A program made the translations under genes and the position numbers. A stretch of DNA of 15,846 nt from an uncultured Eubacteriales bacterium (GTDB lineage Bacteria; Bacillota; Clostridia; Oscillospirales; Oscillospiraceae), in the NCBI GenBank assembly GCA_900553135.1, contig USCO01000042.1:1-15846 (forward strand), read 5' to 3'. Of this stretch, positions 1 through 7,435 are shown in pieces. Numbering within the stretch: position 1 is the first letter of the stretch; the number at the start of each line of letters is the position of its first letter. The notes beneath the pieces are model-generated. The model saw only the letters and a program-made list of their open reading frames with translations. It was not told the DNA's origin and did not search any database.

Positions 1-405
1 GGCTGGCTGACCCGGGATGGCGTCAAGCTGTATACCCAGACCATCATTCAGCCGCCCCTGTCCCCGCCCGCTTTAGTGTTCCCCATCGTGTGGGGCATCT
101 TGTTCGTGCTCATGGGGGTGGGCGCTGCGCGGATCTATCTCTCTCCGGCCTCCCCGGACCGCTCCCGGAGCCTGCTGCTCTTTGGGGTCCAGCTGGCCTT
201 CAACTTCTGCTGGAGCATCCTCTTTTTTAACCTCCAGCGCTTCGGCCTGGCCTTTGGCTGGCTGCTGATCTTGTGGGCCCTCATCCTGTGGATGATTGTT
301 TCTTACCGCAGGGTGGAACACCTGGCCGCCTGGCTCCAGGTCCCGTACCTGCTCTGGGTCACCTTTGCCGCCTATCTCAATGCCGGGGTATGGCTGCTGA
401 ATTGA
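1..405 (+). CDS. TspO/MBR family membrane protein, 5' end outside window
   Basis: The reading frame is open from base 1 and ends in TGA at 403-405, leaving about 134 visible residues; family members are usually 150-160. The GTG at base 76 is internal, because conserved family sequence (QPPLSPPALVFPIVWGIL) precedes and spans it. Family features seen are the P-P-L-S-P-P and F-P-x-V-W motifs before a transmembrane helix, an N-F-x-W-S-x-x-F-F helix in the middle, and a final helix with P-Y-L-x-W-V-x-F-A-x-x-L-N. About four of the usual five tryptophan-rich helices are visible. TspO/MBR proteins bind porphyrins and related ligands in the membrane; in bacteria they are linked to tetrapyrrole or stress responses. 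No neighbour indicates a specific role here. The gene converges on the minus-strand gene that ends at 482, with a hairpin between them. The family is confident; the ligand is unknown. Confidence 0.9.
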   Translation, partial: GWLTRDGVKLYTQTIIQPPLSPPALVFPIVWGILFVLMGVGAARIYLSPASPDRSRSLLLFGVQLAFNFCWSILFFNLQRFGLAFGWLLILWALILWMIVSYRRVEHLAAWLQVPYLLWVTFAAYLNAGVWLLN

Positions 406-418
406 CCAAAGATACGGA

Positions 419-450
419 GGAGGGGGGATGGGTTTTCCCATCCCCCCTCC
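419..450. terminator. Hairpin between convergent genes, probable bidirectional terminator
   Basis: A perfect 14-bp GC-rich stem (419-432 pairing with 437-450) closes on a TTTT loop, just after the TspO stop codon and before the end of the minus-strand gene at 482. No long T-run follows on either strand (plus continues TATTCTG), so termination may be partial. Its position between convergent genes supports a shared terminator role. Confidence 0.6.
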
Positions 451-481
451 TATTCTGCTGTCTCGATGATTGGAATGTTTC

Positions 482-967
482 TTATTTCGTGGCAAACCGG
501 TTGAGGAAAAACTCGGTGAAATCGGCCAGTTCCCGCTCCTGCTCCACATAGACGTAAAGGCTCTCGTCCTCCAGCCAGTCATAGGCATTGATGCCGATGT
601 AGCTCTTTTTGTCCGGATAAATGATAAAGGCCTCGGTGGGATAGCGGTTGCGGTAGGCCTTCAGGATCTGGTCCCGGCGGTAATAGGTGGGCTCGCCGCA
701 GCCGGAGAGATCGGGCACCGTGGGCACCACCACGATGGTCTGGCTGTCCTCATTCCAGCCCACGATCAGGTTGCCGATCTTGGTTTTGCTCCCGTGGACA
801 AAGCCGTAGTTGAACCGGGACACGTCTTCTGTGTAGCCGAAGATCAGGCGGTAGCTGTCCCCGTTTTCCACCACCTGATTAAACAGAGCCCGCATCTTTT
901 CCCGGTTGGCCCCGCTTTTTTCCATGTCGATCTCCGGTCCCCGAAACAGTTTGCCGAAAAATCCCAT
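482..967 (-). CDS. Hypothetical cytoplasmic protein, 161 aa
   Basis: I do not recognise this family. The ATG at 967 follows a clear ribosome binding site on the minus strand (AGGAGG, about 8 nt before the start). The protein has no signal peptide or membrane segment. It opens M-G-F-F-G-K-L-F, a short hydrophobic/basic start. The rest is a mixed alpha/beta sequence rich in aromatic and acidic residues, with beta-like stretches such as NLIVGW and TIVVVPTVP, and a C-terminal segment with many Glu residues ending in a helix. There are only two Cys/His-type positions of note, so no metal site is evident. It lies downstream of a TetR-family gene on the same strand, but a hairpin separates the two. 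A palindrome lies just upstream, so the TetR protein might regulate it. The reading frame is supported by its ribosome binding site and complete ends; function is unknown. Confidence 0.75.
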   Translation of the reverse strand: MGFFGKLFRGPEIDMEKSGANREKMRALFNQVVENGDSYRLIFGYTEDVSRFNYGFVHGSKTKIGNLIVGWNEDSQTIVVVPTVPDLSGCGEPTYYRRDQILKAYRNRYPTEAFIIYPDKKSYIGINAYDWLEDESLYVYVEQERELADFTEFFLNRFATK

Positions 968-995
968 ACCAGTTTCCTCCTAGGCATTTTTATTT

Positions 996-1009
996 GTCAG
1001 CCGGCTGAC
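996..1009. promoter_or_regulatory. Perfect 14-bp palindrome, candidate operator
   Basis: GTCAGCCGGCTGAC is a perfect inverted repeat with no spacer, about 28 nt upstream of the start codon of the minus-strand gene 482-967 and downstream of the tetR terminator. On the minus strand it is followed by A-rich sequence, not T-rich, so it is a poor terminator. A short gap-free palindrome in a 5' region next to a TetR-family gene fits an operator. No copy is visible in the tetR promoter itself, which weakens the link. Confidence 0.4.
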
Positions 1010-1073
1010 CCCGGCAGTGACCTCTCGTAATAAATACAGTCGAATTATTTTGTCTTTATTTCTTGGGAAAGAA

Positions 1074-1111
1074 ATCCGTCTGAATCCGTTTTGCTCCGTA
1101 TTCAGACGGAT
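1074..1111 (-). terminator. Intrinsic terminator-like hairpin after tetR
   Basis: A 12-bp perfect stem (1074-1085 with 1100-1111) encloses a 14-nt loop, starting 8 nt beyond the TetR stop codon on the minus strand. The minus strand then reads TTTCTTTCCC, a moderate pyrimidine tract. This suits a rho-independent terminator for tetR that separates it from the gene at 482-967. Confidence 0.65.
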
Positions 1112-1118
1112 CATTTGT

Positions 1119-1736
1119 TTATGGCTTCTCTTCCCGCAGCGACTCCAGCCAATCTGCAATGGCCTTGACCTGGAAGCGCACCGTTTCATCGGCCTTTTCG
1201 GGCACAAACAGGGGCAGATCCTCCGGAATGGCCCGGCGCAGAATCATGGCGGTGAGGGCCAGGTTGGTAAAAAGCTCCACCCTGTCCTGGTCGGCCCGGA
1301 TGCCGAAACATTCCAGAATGGCCCCGAACAGCTTGGCCTGCTTTCCCCGAAAAACCTGGTAGCTCTCAGAAGTCAGACGGTGAAACAGCTGCTGCTGCCC
1401 CTCGATGGTTAAAACCGCGATACCATTTTGCTCTCCATAGATGCAGCTCATCAAAAACCGCTCCACCCCTGCCCGCCAGCTCAGCCCTGGGTCCTGCATC
1501 AGGCTGCGGACATAGGCCAGCACCTTGGGCTGCTGGAGGTACAGGGCCTCCACAATCAGGTCCTCTTTGGTGGGAAAAAAGGTGTAGAAAAAGGTGCGGG
1601 AAATGCCCACCTGGCGATAGATCTGCTCCACGGTGGTGTGCTGGATTCCCTGCCGGGCCATGAGCTCCAGGGCGGCGGCAATCAGGGCCTCCCGCAGACG
1701 GACCCGCTCCTCCTCTGAATAGGCGACCTTGGGCAT
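1119..1736 (-). CDS. TetR/AcrR family transcriptional regulator
   Basis: This encodes a 205-residue one-component repressor-type regulator. The chosen start is the ATG at 1736, preceded by GGGAGGA about 5 nt upstream. An in-frame ATG at 1760 would place that ribosome binding site inside the coding sequence and adds eight residues unlike the family. The N-terminal DNA-binding domain spans roughly residues 10-60, with a helix-turn-helix at about 34-57 (T-T-V-E-Q-I-Y-R-Q-V-G-I-S-R-T-F-F-Y-T-F-F-P-T-K-E-D-L), the standard TetR signature. The remaining 145 or so residues are an all-helical ligand-binding and dimerisation domain, which is not conserved enough to name a ligand. The gene has its own promoter and a hairpin after it. 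No efflux pump is adjacent. Candidate targets are its own promoter, the downstream gene at 482-967, or a distant locus. Confidence 0.88.
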   Translation of the reverse strand: MPKVAYSEEERVRLREALIAAALELMARQGIQHTTVEQIYRQVGISRTFFYTFFPTKEDLIVEALYLQQPKVLAYVRSLMQDPGLSWRAGVERFLMSCIYGEQNGIAVLTIEGQQQLFHRLTSESYQVFRGKQAKLFGAILECFGIRADQDRVELFTNLALTAMILRRAIPEDLPLFVPEKADETVRFQVKAIADWLESLREEKP

Positions 1737-1778
1737 ACTGTCCTCCCAAAATAAAAACAAACTTTCAAATCAATACTT

Positions 1779-1807
1779 ATTTTATCATATCCCGCTTTCC
1801 GACGCAA
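1779..1807 (-). promoter_or_regulatory. Sigma-A-type promoter for the TetR gene
   Basis: On the minus strand, TTGCGT (1807-1802) and TAAAAT (1784-1779) are separated by exactly 17 nt, upstream of the TetR ribosome binding site. Predicted transcription starts near 1772. The roughly 35-nt AT-rich leader contains AAGTATTGATTTGAAAGTTT, where an autoregulatory operator could sit, but no convincing dyad is visible. Confidence 0.6.
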
Positions 1808-1828
1808 GGCCATCTGCCGGCTTGGGCG

Positions 1829-4800
1829 TCACACCACGATTTCCACCCGGCTGCCCCCGTCTCGGTCCTTGGTGACCAGAATCTGCTTGTCGATCTTCTC
1901 TTTCAGCTCGGCCACGTGGGAAATGATGCCCACCAGGCGGTTCCCCTCCGTCAGGCTGGTGAGAGCCCGGATGGCCTGCTGCAACGATTCTTCATCCAGA
2001 GAACCGAAGCCCTCGTCCACAAACATGGTATCCAGGCGAATTCCCCCGGCGGCGGACTGAATCTCGTCGGACAGGCCCAGGGCCAGGGACAGAGAGGCCT
2101 TGAAGGACTCGCCGCCGGAGAGGGATTTCACACTGCGCTGGGAGCCGTTGTAGTGGTCGATCACGTCCAGCTCCAGGCCGCTTTGGCTGCGGTTGTTCTC
2201 CGCCACCTGGCGGCGCTTGAGCTCATACTGTCCTCCGGACATGACCAAAAAGCGCAGGTTGGCCCGCTGGAGGATGCGGTCAAAGAAGGTCATCTGGATA
2301 TAGGTCTCCAAAGCCACCTTTTCCTTGCCGGGCAGGTTTCCGTTGACAGTGTTGGACAAGGTGCGCATCCAGGTGTAGCGCTGCTCCAGCTTTTCCAGAT
2401 CGGCCGCCTTTGCCTGCATATTGCGCAGGGCGGTCTCGTTGGCGGCCCGGCGGACATGGACCTGCTTCTGGGCCCGGGTGGTCTCCTCCTGGAGGCGGTT
2501 CAGCTCCTGGGCCCGCAGCCGCTGGGCCTCCACATCCACCTGGGGACTGCTCTCCAGCAGGCGCTCCAGCTCCCCGATGGCAGCATCGGCGGCGGCCTGC
2601 TCCTTCTGGCGGGCGGCGGTGGCCTCCTGTGCTGTCTTCAAGGCCTGGGCAAGGTCCTGGATTTCCTTCTGCAAGGCAGCCACCTTCTGCTGCGCGGCCT
2701 GGAGGTTTGCGCCGTGGAGCTGGGCTTTCAGATGTTCCAGCTGCTTTGCCGCCTCTTCCCGGCGGCTTTGGGTTCCAGCCAGCTCCTCGCCCAGGGCTGC
2801 GGCGGCCTGGTCCAGCTCCCGCAGGGCCTGTTCTCTCTGGAGGATCAGGGTTTCCAGCTCCTGCTTGCGGCGGATTTCCCGTTCCAGGGCCGCCTGCTGC
2901 TGGCTCAGCCGGGCCAGGGCGTTTCCTGTCTCCTTCTGCTCCCGGGCAATGGCCTCCGGGGCCTGCTCCAGCGTGCAGCCGCCCAGCTGGTTCTCCAATT
3001 CCACCTTCAGGGTCCCTTCCAGCTGTTCCCGCTGGCCGTTCAGTCCTCCGGCGGTCACTTCGGCCTGGGTCATGGCCTGGCGCAGCTCCTCCTGACTCTG
3101 GGTCAGGGTGGCCAGCCGCTTCTCCTGCTGCCCCACTTCCTGTTCCAGCGCCTCCCGGCGGGCAAGCTGGGCCTCTATTTCCACCAGGCTCTGGTGCAGC
3201 TCGGCCAACTCCTGGGCCACGTTTTCCCGGCAGGCGGCAAGCTCCGTCCCCGCAGTCTCCAGGGCGGGGTTCTCCACAAAAGACGCCATCTGCTGGAGCA
3301 GCTGGCGCTCCCGCTCCTCCAGGGCGATGCGCTCCTGGCCCGCAGATAAACTTTTTTCCTGGGCCTGCTGCCGGGCCTGCTCCATGCGCTGCTTCTCCTC
3401 TTCCAGCTCCCGCTCGGTGGGGGCGCCCCCGGACAGCTGGGCGGGGGCGGGATGGTGGATAGAACCGCACACGGGGCAGGGTTTTCCCTCCTCCAAGGAC
3501 TGAGCCAGCACCCCCGCCTGCTCATCCAGGAAGGCGCGGTTTTTCAGGCGGTAGACCTCTTCCGCCTGCTCCGCCAAAGTTCGGGCCTGCTCATAGGCCT
3601 GCTGGGCCTTTTGGACCTGCTCCCGGGCCCGGCCGCAGTCCTCCAGCATCCCAACCAGGTTTTTCAGGGCCTGCTCCTTCTCCCGGGCCCGCTCCTGACT
3701 GTTCAGCAGCTGGGTTTTCTCCTGAGGCAGCCCCTGGGCGGCCTGGAGAATCTCCCGGTTGGTCTGAAGCTTTTCTGTGTGTGCCAGCAGCTCTTTGGAC
3801 AGCTCGTCCTGCTTTTGACTGAGTTTTTCCCGCTGGCTCTGGGCCCGGGCAATGTCCACAAGGCAGGTCTGCCACGCCTTCACCTGGGTCTCCAGGGTAT
3901 TCATGGAAGTTCTGCGACGCTCCCAGCCGTCCTTCTCCCGCAGCAGCCGCTCCTGGCGGGTCTGGGGGTCGGCCAGCTGGGCCAGTTCGCCCTTCCAGCC
4001 CTCCAGCTCCAGGGTCTTTTCCTGGCGGGTGCGGCTTCTCGCTTGCCGGTCCTGCTCCAAACGGCCGATCCGCTCTCCCAAGTCAATACACAGCTTTTCC
4101 TTCTCCGCCGCCTCCCGGTAGCGGGGCATTTCCGCCTCCAGGGCGGCCAGTTCCCGGCTCAGTTCCTCCTGGCGAGGGATGGTTTCCTCCGCAGCCTTGA
4201 GGGCCTGCTGTGCCAGCTCCACCCGGGGCAGCAGCGCCGCCCGGCTCTGGCGGGCCTGCTCCAGCTTCTCCTGGGTCTTCTGGCGCTCCTCCGCCTTGCC
4301 CAGCAGGGCAGCCGTCTCCTTGCGCTGCTGGTCCAGCTGGTCCAAAATCTCCTGCTGGCGGCATTCCTCCTCCCGGTCCCGGGCCAGAAAACCTTCAATC
4401 AGCTCCACCGTGTCCTGGAAGGGCAGCTCACCGGCCTGGGCCTTTTCCAGCTGGTTCCGGAGCAGGTCGTCCTCCCGGCAGGTCACTCCGGCGATGTACT
4501 GCCGGACGCTGGCCCGGGCCCCGTCGCACTCCCGCTGGAGTTTTCCCGTCTCGTTTTTCATGCGCTCCTGGAACACCATGTAGTACCGGGTCTTAAAAAT
4601 CTCCCGGAAAATCTCCTGCCGGCTCTTAGTGTCCGCCAGCAGCAGTTTTAGAAAATCTCCCTGGGCAATCATGGCGATCTGGGCAAACTGGCTGCGGTCC
4701 AGCCCGATGATGGCTACGATCTCCCGGGTCACCTCCCGGGCCTTGGTGACCTGCCGTCCATCAGGCAGCAGAAGCTCGGCTTCCGCCTTTTGCAGGGTGG

Positions 4801-5122
4801 TACCGCCGCCCCGCTTGGCGGGACGCTCATACTCCGGGCTGCGCCGTACGGTGTAGGTCTTGCCCCCGTAAGAAAAGACCAGCTCCACCCAGGTGGGGGT
4901 CTCGGGCTGGGCGTACTTGGAGCGGAACATGGAGGGGTCTCGGTTGTCGCCGCTGGGCTCCCCGTAAAGGGCGTAGGTAATGGCGTCGAAAATGGTGGTC
5001 TTGCCCGCTCCGGTGTCTCCGGTAATGAGGTACAGCCCCTCCCGGCCCAGCTTCTCCAGGTCCATGACCACCTTTCCGGCGTAGGGCCCGAAGGCGGATA
5101 CGGTCAATTTCAGCGGTCTCAT
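1829..5122 (-). CDS. sbcC: Exonuclease subunit SbcC (Rad50-like SMC ATPase)
   Basis: This 1097-residue protein is the ATPase and tether half of the SbcCD nuclease, which cleaves DNA hairpins and processes blocked double-strand ends in the cytoplasm. The N-terminal ATPase half has Walker A G-D-T-G-A-G-K-T at residues 35-42 and a Q-loop region near A-Q-G-D-F (153-157). Long Gln/Glu/Arg-rich coiled coils occupy roughly 180-950. They are interrupted by the zinc hook C-P-V-C at 549-552, where two SbcC molecules join through zinc. The C-terminal half carries the ABC signature L-S-G-G-E-S (1001-1006), Walker B ending D-E (about 1031-1040) and the switch histidine in I-S-H (1069). Length is slightly above the usual 1000-1050. 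The start overlaps the sbcD stop as ATGA, so translation is coupled. All catalytic motifs are intact. Confidence 0.97.
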   Translation of the reverse strand: MRPLKLTVSAFGPYAGKVVMDLEKLGREGLYLITGDTGAGKTTIFDAITYALYGEPSGDNRDPSMFRSKYAQPETPTWVELVFSYGGKTYTVRRSPEYERPAKRGGGTTLQKAEAELLLPDGRQVTKAREVTREIVAIIGLDRSQFAQIAMIAQGDFLKLLLADTKSRQEIFREIFKTRYYMVFQERMKNETGKLQRECDGARASVRQYIAGVTCREDDLLRNQLEKAQAGELPFQDTVELIEGFLARDREEECRQQEILDQLDQQRKETAALLGKAEERQKTQEKLEQARQSRAALLPRVELAQQALKAAEETIPRQEELSRELAALEAEMPRYREAAEKEKLCIDLGERIGRLEQDRQARSRTRQEKTLELEGWKGELAQLADPQTRQERLLREKDGWERRRTSMNTLETQVKAWQTCLVDIARAQSQREKLSQKQDELSKELLAHTEKLQTNREILQAAQGLPQEKTQLLNSQERAREKEQALKNLVGMLEDCGRAREQVQKAQQAYEQARTLAEQAEEVYRLKNRAFLDEQAGVLAQSLEEGKPCPVCGSIHHPAPAQLSGGAPTERELEEEKQRMEQARQQAQEKSLSAGQERIALEERERQLLQQMASFVENPALETAGTELAACRENVAQELAELHQSLVEIEAQLARREALEQEVGQQEKRLATLTQSQEELRQAMTQAEVTAGGLNGQREQLEGTLKVELENQLGGCTLEQAPEAIAREQKETGNALARLSQQQAALEREIRRKQELETLILQREQALRELDQAAAALGEELAGTQSRREEAAKQLEHLKAQLHGANLQAAQQKVAALQKEIQDLAQALKTAQEATAARQKEQAAADAAIGELERLLESSPQVDVEAQRLRAQELNRLQEETTRAQKQVHVRRAANETALRNMQAKAADLEKLEQRYTWMRTLSNTVNGNLPGKEKVALETYIQMTFFDRILQRANLRFLVMSGGQYELKRRQVAENNRSQSGLELDVIDHYNGSQRSVKSLSGGESFKASLSLALGLSDEIQSAAGGIRLDTMFVDEGFGSLDEESLQQAIRALTSLTEGNRLVGIISHVAELKEKIDKQILVTKDRDGGSRVEIVV

Positions 5123-6261
5123 GCCTCATCCTCCTCCCAAATCTGCTCCATCAGCCCCCGGGCAAAGGCCTGCTGCTCCTGCCCCATAGGCTGCCCGTTC
5201 TGCTGCTGGTAAAATTCCTCCAGCAGCTCCAGGGGGGATTTCTGCTGCACATCCTGGGCCCCCTCCAGGGACACCTCCGTGCGGGTACGGCGGTTGTCGT
5301 AATCCAGCTTCATGAGGTAAGGGTAAATGCCCCGCAGCTTCCGCACCGCGTCGGGGATGTCCTCCTCATCGGTGAGGGTGATGTGGACATAGTCCTCAGG
5401 GTAGCTCGTCCCCTGGTAAAAGCCCCGGAAGGTGAGCTCTTCATAGGTCCCCCGCAGCTCCACCAGATCCCGCTGAGGGACCAGGGGGACGGTGCGCACG
5501 GTAAGATTTCCTTTCTCCTCCAGCTCCACCACGGTCACCGACTTTTTGTGGCTTGCCTCCGAGAAAGAGTATTTCAGCGGGGTTCCGCAGTAGCGCACCC
5601 CCTCCCGGCCCACCTGCTGGGGGCCGTGGATATGGCCCAAGGCCACATAATCAAAGGGATCAAACACCGACACGTCCACGTTGTCCGACCCGCCTACGGA
5701 AATCTCCTCCGAGTCGCAGCGGGCGGCCCCGGTGACAAACTGGTGGGTCACCAGCACGTTGCGCACCGTGGGGTCCACTCCCATGGCCTCAATGGCCATG
5801 GCCAGGGCGTCGGTATAGGTGGAAATTTCCCGCTCCGGGAAGAACCGGCGCACATGGGTGGGCTTCAAAAAGGGCAGCAGGTAGAGGTTCACCGGGCCGT
5901 GGGCGTCGGTCAGGGTAATAGGCTCCACCCTTCCGTGGTAGACCGGGGCCAGATGTACGCCGCTGCGGGCCATGAGCCGCCCGCCAAAGGCAATGCGCTC
6001 GGGGGAGTCGTGGTTGCCGCTGATGAGAAAGACGGGCACCGCCCGCCCGGCCAGGGCGGCCAGGAAGTCGTCCAGCAGGGCCACCGCCTCGGTGGGCGGC
6101 ACCGATTTGTCGTAGACATCCCCGGCGATGAGCACGCCCTGGGGCTGCTCCTGGTCGATAATTTTTAAAATTTCCCCTAAAATATACCGCTGGTCCTCCA
6201 GCATGGAAAACTCGTTGACCCGCTTGCCCAGATGCAGGTCGGAGAGATGAATCAGCTTCAT
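5119..6261 (-). CDS. sbcD: Exonuclease subunit SbcD (Mre11-like nuclease)
   Basis: This 380-residue metallophosphoesterase is the nuclease subunit that pairs with SbcC (Rad50/Mre11-type complex). The start at 6261 is chosen because AAGGAG lies 8 nt upstream and the family N-terminus M-K-L-I-H-L-S-D-L-H-L-G begins there; the frame stays open far upstream without family similarity. Metal-binding motifs are complete: D8 and H10 in S-D-L-H, D48 in A-G-D-V, N83-H84-D85 in G-N-H-D, H173 in T-H-Q-F, and H210/H212 in G-H-I-H. These coordinate the two manganese ions. The C-terminal 100 or so residues form the capping domain plus an SbcC-binding tail ending in an acidic stretch. It is first in the operon, has a clear promoter, and its stop codon overlaps the sbcC start by 4 nt. 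Confidence 0.97.
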   Translation of the reverse strand: MKLIHLSDLHLGKRVNEFSMLEDQRYILGEILKIIDQEQPQGVLIAGDVYDKSVPPTEAVALLDDFLAALAGRAVPVFLISGNHDSPERIAFGGRLMARSGVHLAPVYHGRVEPITLTDAHGPVNLYLLPFLKPTHVRRFFPEREISTYTDALAMAIEAMGVDPTVRNVLVTHQFVTGAARCDSEEISVGGSDNVDVSVFDPFDYVALGHIHGPQQVGREGVRYCGTPLKYSFSEASHKKSVTVVELEEKGNLTVRTVPLVPQRDLVELRGTYEELTFRGFYQGTSYPEDYVHITLTDEEDIPDAVRKLRGIYPYLMKLDYDNRRTRTEVSLEGAQDVQQKSPLELLEEFYQQQNGQPMGQEQQAFARGLMEQIWEEDEA

Positions 6262-6295
6262 AGCAGGGCTCCTTTCTGCCAGTTTCATTACCTGC

Positions 6296-6324
6296 ATTAT
6301 ACCCGTGGTTGGGTGGGGATGCAA
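6296..6324 (-). promoter_or_regulatory. Promoter of the sbcD-sbcC operon
   Basis: On the minus strand, TTGCAT (6324-6319) lies exactly 17 nt before a perfect TATAAT (6301-6296). The predicted start site is near 6289, leaving a leader of about 28 nt that contains the AAGGAG site of sbcD. The -35 is a partial match and the -10 is consensus. It is divergent from the promoter of the methyltransferase gene, about 45 bp away. Confidence 0.65.
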
Positions 6325-6367
6325 CGCCCCGGGTCTCCGGTTTTCCCGGGAAATCTCCACATTTTCT

Positions 6368-6396
6368 TTGACAATCGGGCCAGAATGCACTATCCT
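6368..6396 (+). promoter_or_regulatory. Promoter of the SpoU-family methyltransferase gene
   Basis: A perfect TTGACA (6368-6373) is followed after 17 nt by TATCCT (6391-6396), which matches four of six -10 bases. The predicted start is near 6403, giving a leader of about 50 nt that holds the AGGAGG ribosome binding site before the ATG at 6454. Confidence 0.65.
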
Positions 6397-6453
6397 CAAA
6401 CCAGCCCGCGCCCCCGCGGCCGGACCTGATCCCATACAACAGGAGGCTATCCC

Positions 6454-7299
6454 ATGGCCCATTTTATTTCCATCACCGACCTGAATCAGCCTGAGCTTCA
6501 GGTCTACTCCCAACTCACCCACGCCCAGCTGCGCAGCCGGCGGCACCCGGAACAGGGGATTTTCATTGCCGAGAGCGCCAAGGTCATCTCCTGCGCCCTG
6601 GCGGCGGGCTGCCGCCCCATCTCCCTGCTGATGGAGGACCGGCAGCGGGAGACCGTCCCCCAGGAGCTGCTGGACCGGTGCGGAGACATCCCCGTCTACA
6701 CCGCCGGGCGGGAGGTGCTCGCGGGGCTCACCGGCTACGCCCTGACCCGGGGCATCCTGTGCGCCATGTACCGCCCCACCCTGCCCAGCGTGGAGGAGCT
6801 GTGCCGGGGCGCCCGGCGCATCGCGGTATTGGAGCACGTCACCGACGCCACCAACGTGGGGGCCATTTTCCGCTCCGCCGCCGCTCTGGGTATGGACGGG
6901 GTGCTGGTCACCCCCTCCTGCTGCGACCCCCTGTACCGCCGGGCGGTGCGGGTGAGCATGGGCACCGTCTTTCAGATCCCCTGGGCCTGGCTGGGGGAGG
7001 ACTCCTCCCAGTGGCCCCAGCCTGGGCTGTCCCGCCTGCAGGAGCTGGGCTTTCAGACCGTGGCCATGGCCCTCAGCGACCAGTCCGTCTCCATTGACGA
7101 TGCCGTCCTGGCCCGGGCGGAGCGCCTGGCGGTAATTCTGGGGGCGGAGGGGGACGGCCTGTCCCCCCACACCATCGCCAGCTGCGACTACACCGCCCGC
7201 ATCCCCATGTACCACGGGGTGGACTCCCTCAATGTGGCCGCCGCCGGGGCGGTGATCTTCTGGCAGCTGGGAGCCCGCTTCCGCCAGGAGAACCCCTGA
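6454..7299 (+). CDS. TrmH/SpoU-family RNA 2'-O-methyltransferase
   Basis: This 281-residue protein should transfer a methyl group from S-adenosylmethionine to a ribose 2'-OH in rRNA or tRNA. The ATG at 6454 follows AGGAGG by 8 nt. An N-terminal substrate-binding domain (about 1-110, including R-R-H-P-E-Q-G-I-F-I-A-E) resembles the L30e-like domain of RlmB-type enzymes. The C-terminal knotted SPOUT domain has all three motifs: motif 1 with N134 and R140 (N-V-G-A-I-F-R), motif 2 L-G-A-E-G-D-G-L-S at 229-237, and motif 3 I-P-M-Y-H-G-V-D-S-L-N-V at 250-261. Together these form the cofactor knot and the catalytic Arg/Asn set. It is transcribed alone from its own promoter, divergent from sbcDC. The exact RNA position modified cannot be told from sequence, so I give no gene symbol. 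Confidence 0.92.
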   Translation: MAHFISITDLNQPELQVYSQLTHAQLRSRRHPEQGIFIAESAKVISCALAAGCRPISLLMEDRQRETVPQELLDRCGDIPVYTAGREVLAGLTGYALTRGILCAMYRPTLPSVEELCRGARRIAVLEHVTDATNVGAIFRSAAALGMDGVLVTPSCCDPLYRRAVRVSMGTVFQIPWAWLGEDSSQWPQPGLSRLQELGFQTVAMALSDQSVSIDDAVLARAERLAVILGAEGDGLSPHTIASCDYTARIPMYHGVDSLNVAAAGAVIFWQLGARFRQENP

Positions 7300-7321
7300 C
7301 GCGCCCTGATCCTTTCTGTGG

Positions 7322-7350
7322 ATGACAACCGGGCCGCCTTATGGTATGAT
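7322..7350 (+). promoter_or_regulatory. Extended -10 promoter of the membrane protein gene
   Basis: ATGACA (7322-7327, five of six -35 bases) is followed after 17 nt by TATGAT (7345-7350, five of six), with an extended -10 TG at 7342-7343. This predicts a strong constitutive promoter starting near 7357, with a leader of about 79 nt. The -10 lies inside a small inverted repeat, GGTAT-G-ATACC (7343-7353), which may be chance. Confidence 0.65.
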
Positions 7351-7435
7351 ACCATTCGGCCCCGACCGGTTTCGACTTTTTCCGGTCCTGCGGTCCTTGC
7401 ATGCAAACCCGTTTTACCAAGAAAGGATTTATTAC

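Noticed and set aside
6262..7215. Upstream extension of the sbcD frame to position 7215
   Set aside because: The extension is antisense to the methyltransferase gene and passes through the sbcDC promoter; the family N-terminus and ribosome binding site fix the start at 6261.
7343..7353. GGTATGATACC inverted repeat overlapping the -10 as an operator
   Set aside because: Only 5 bp per arm and it includes the TATGAT box itself; too short to claim.
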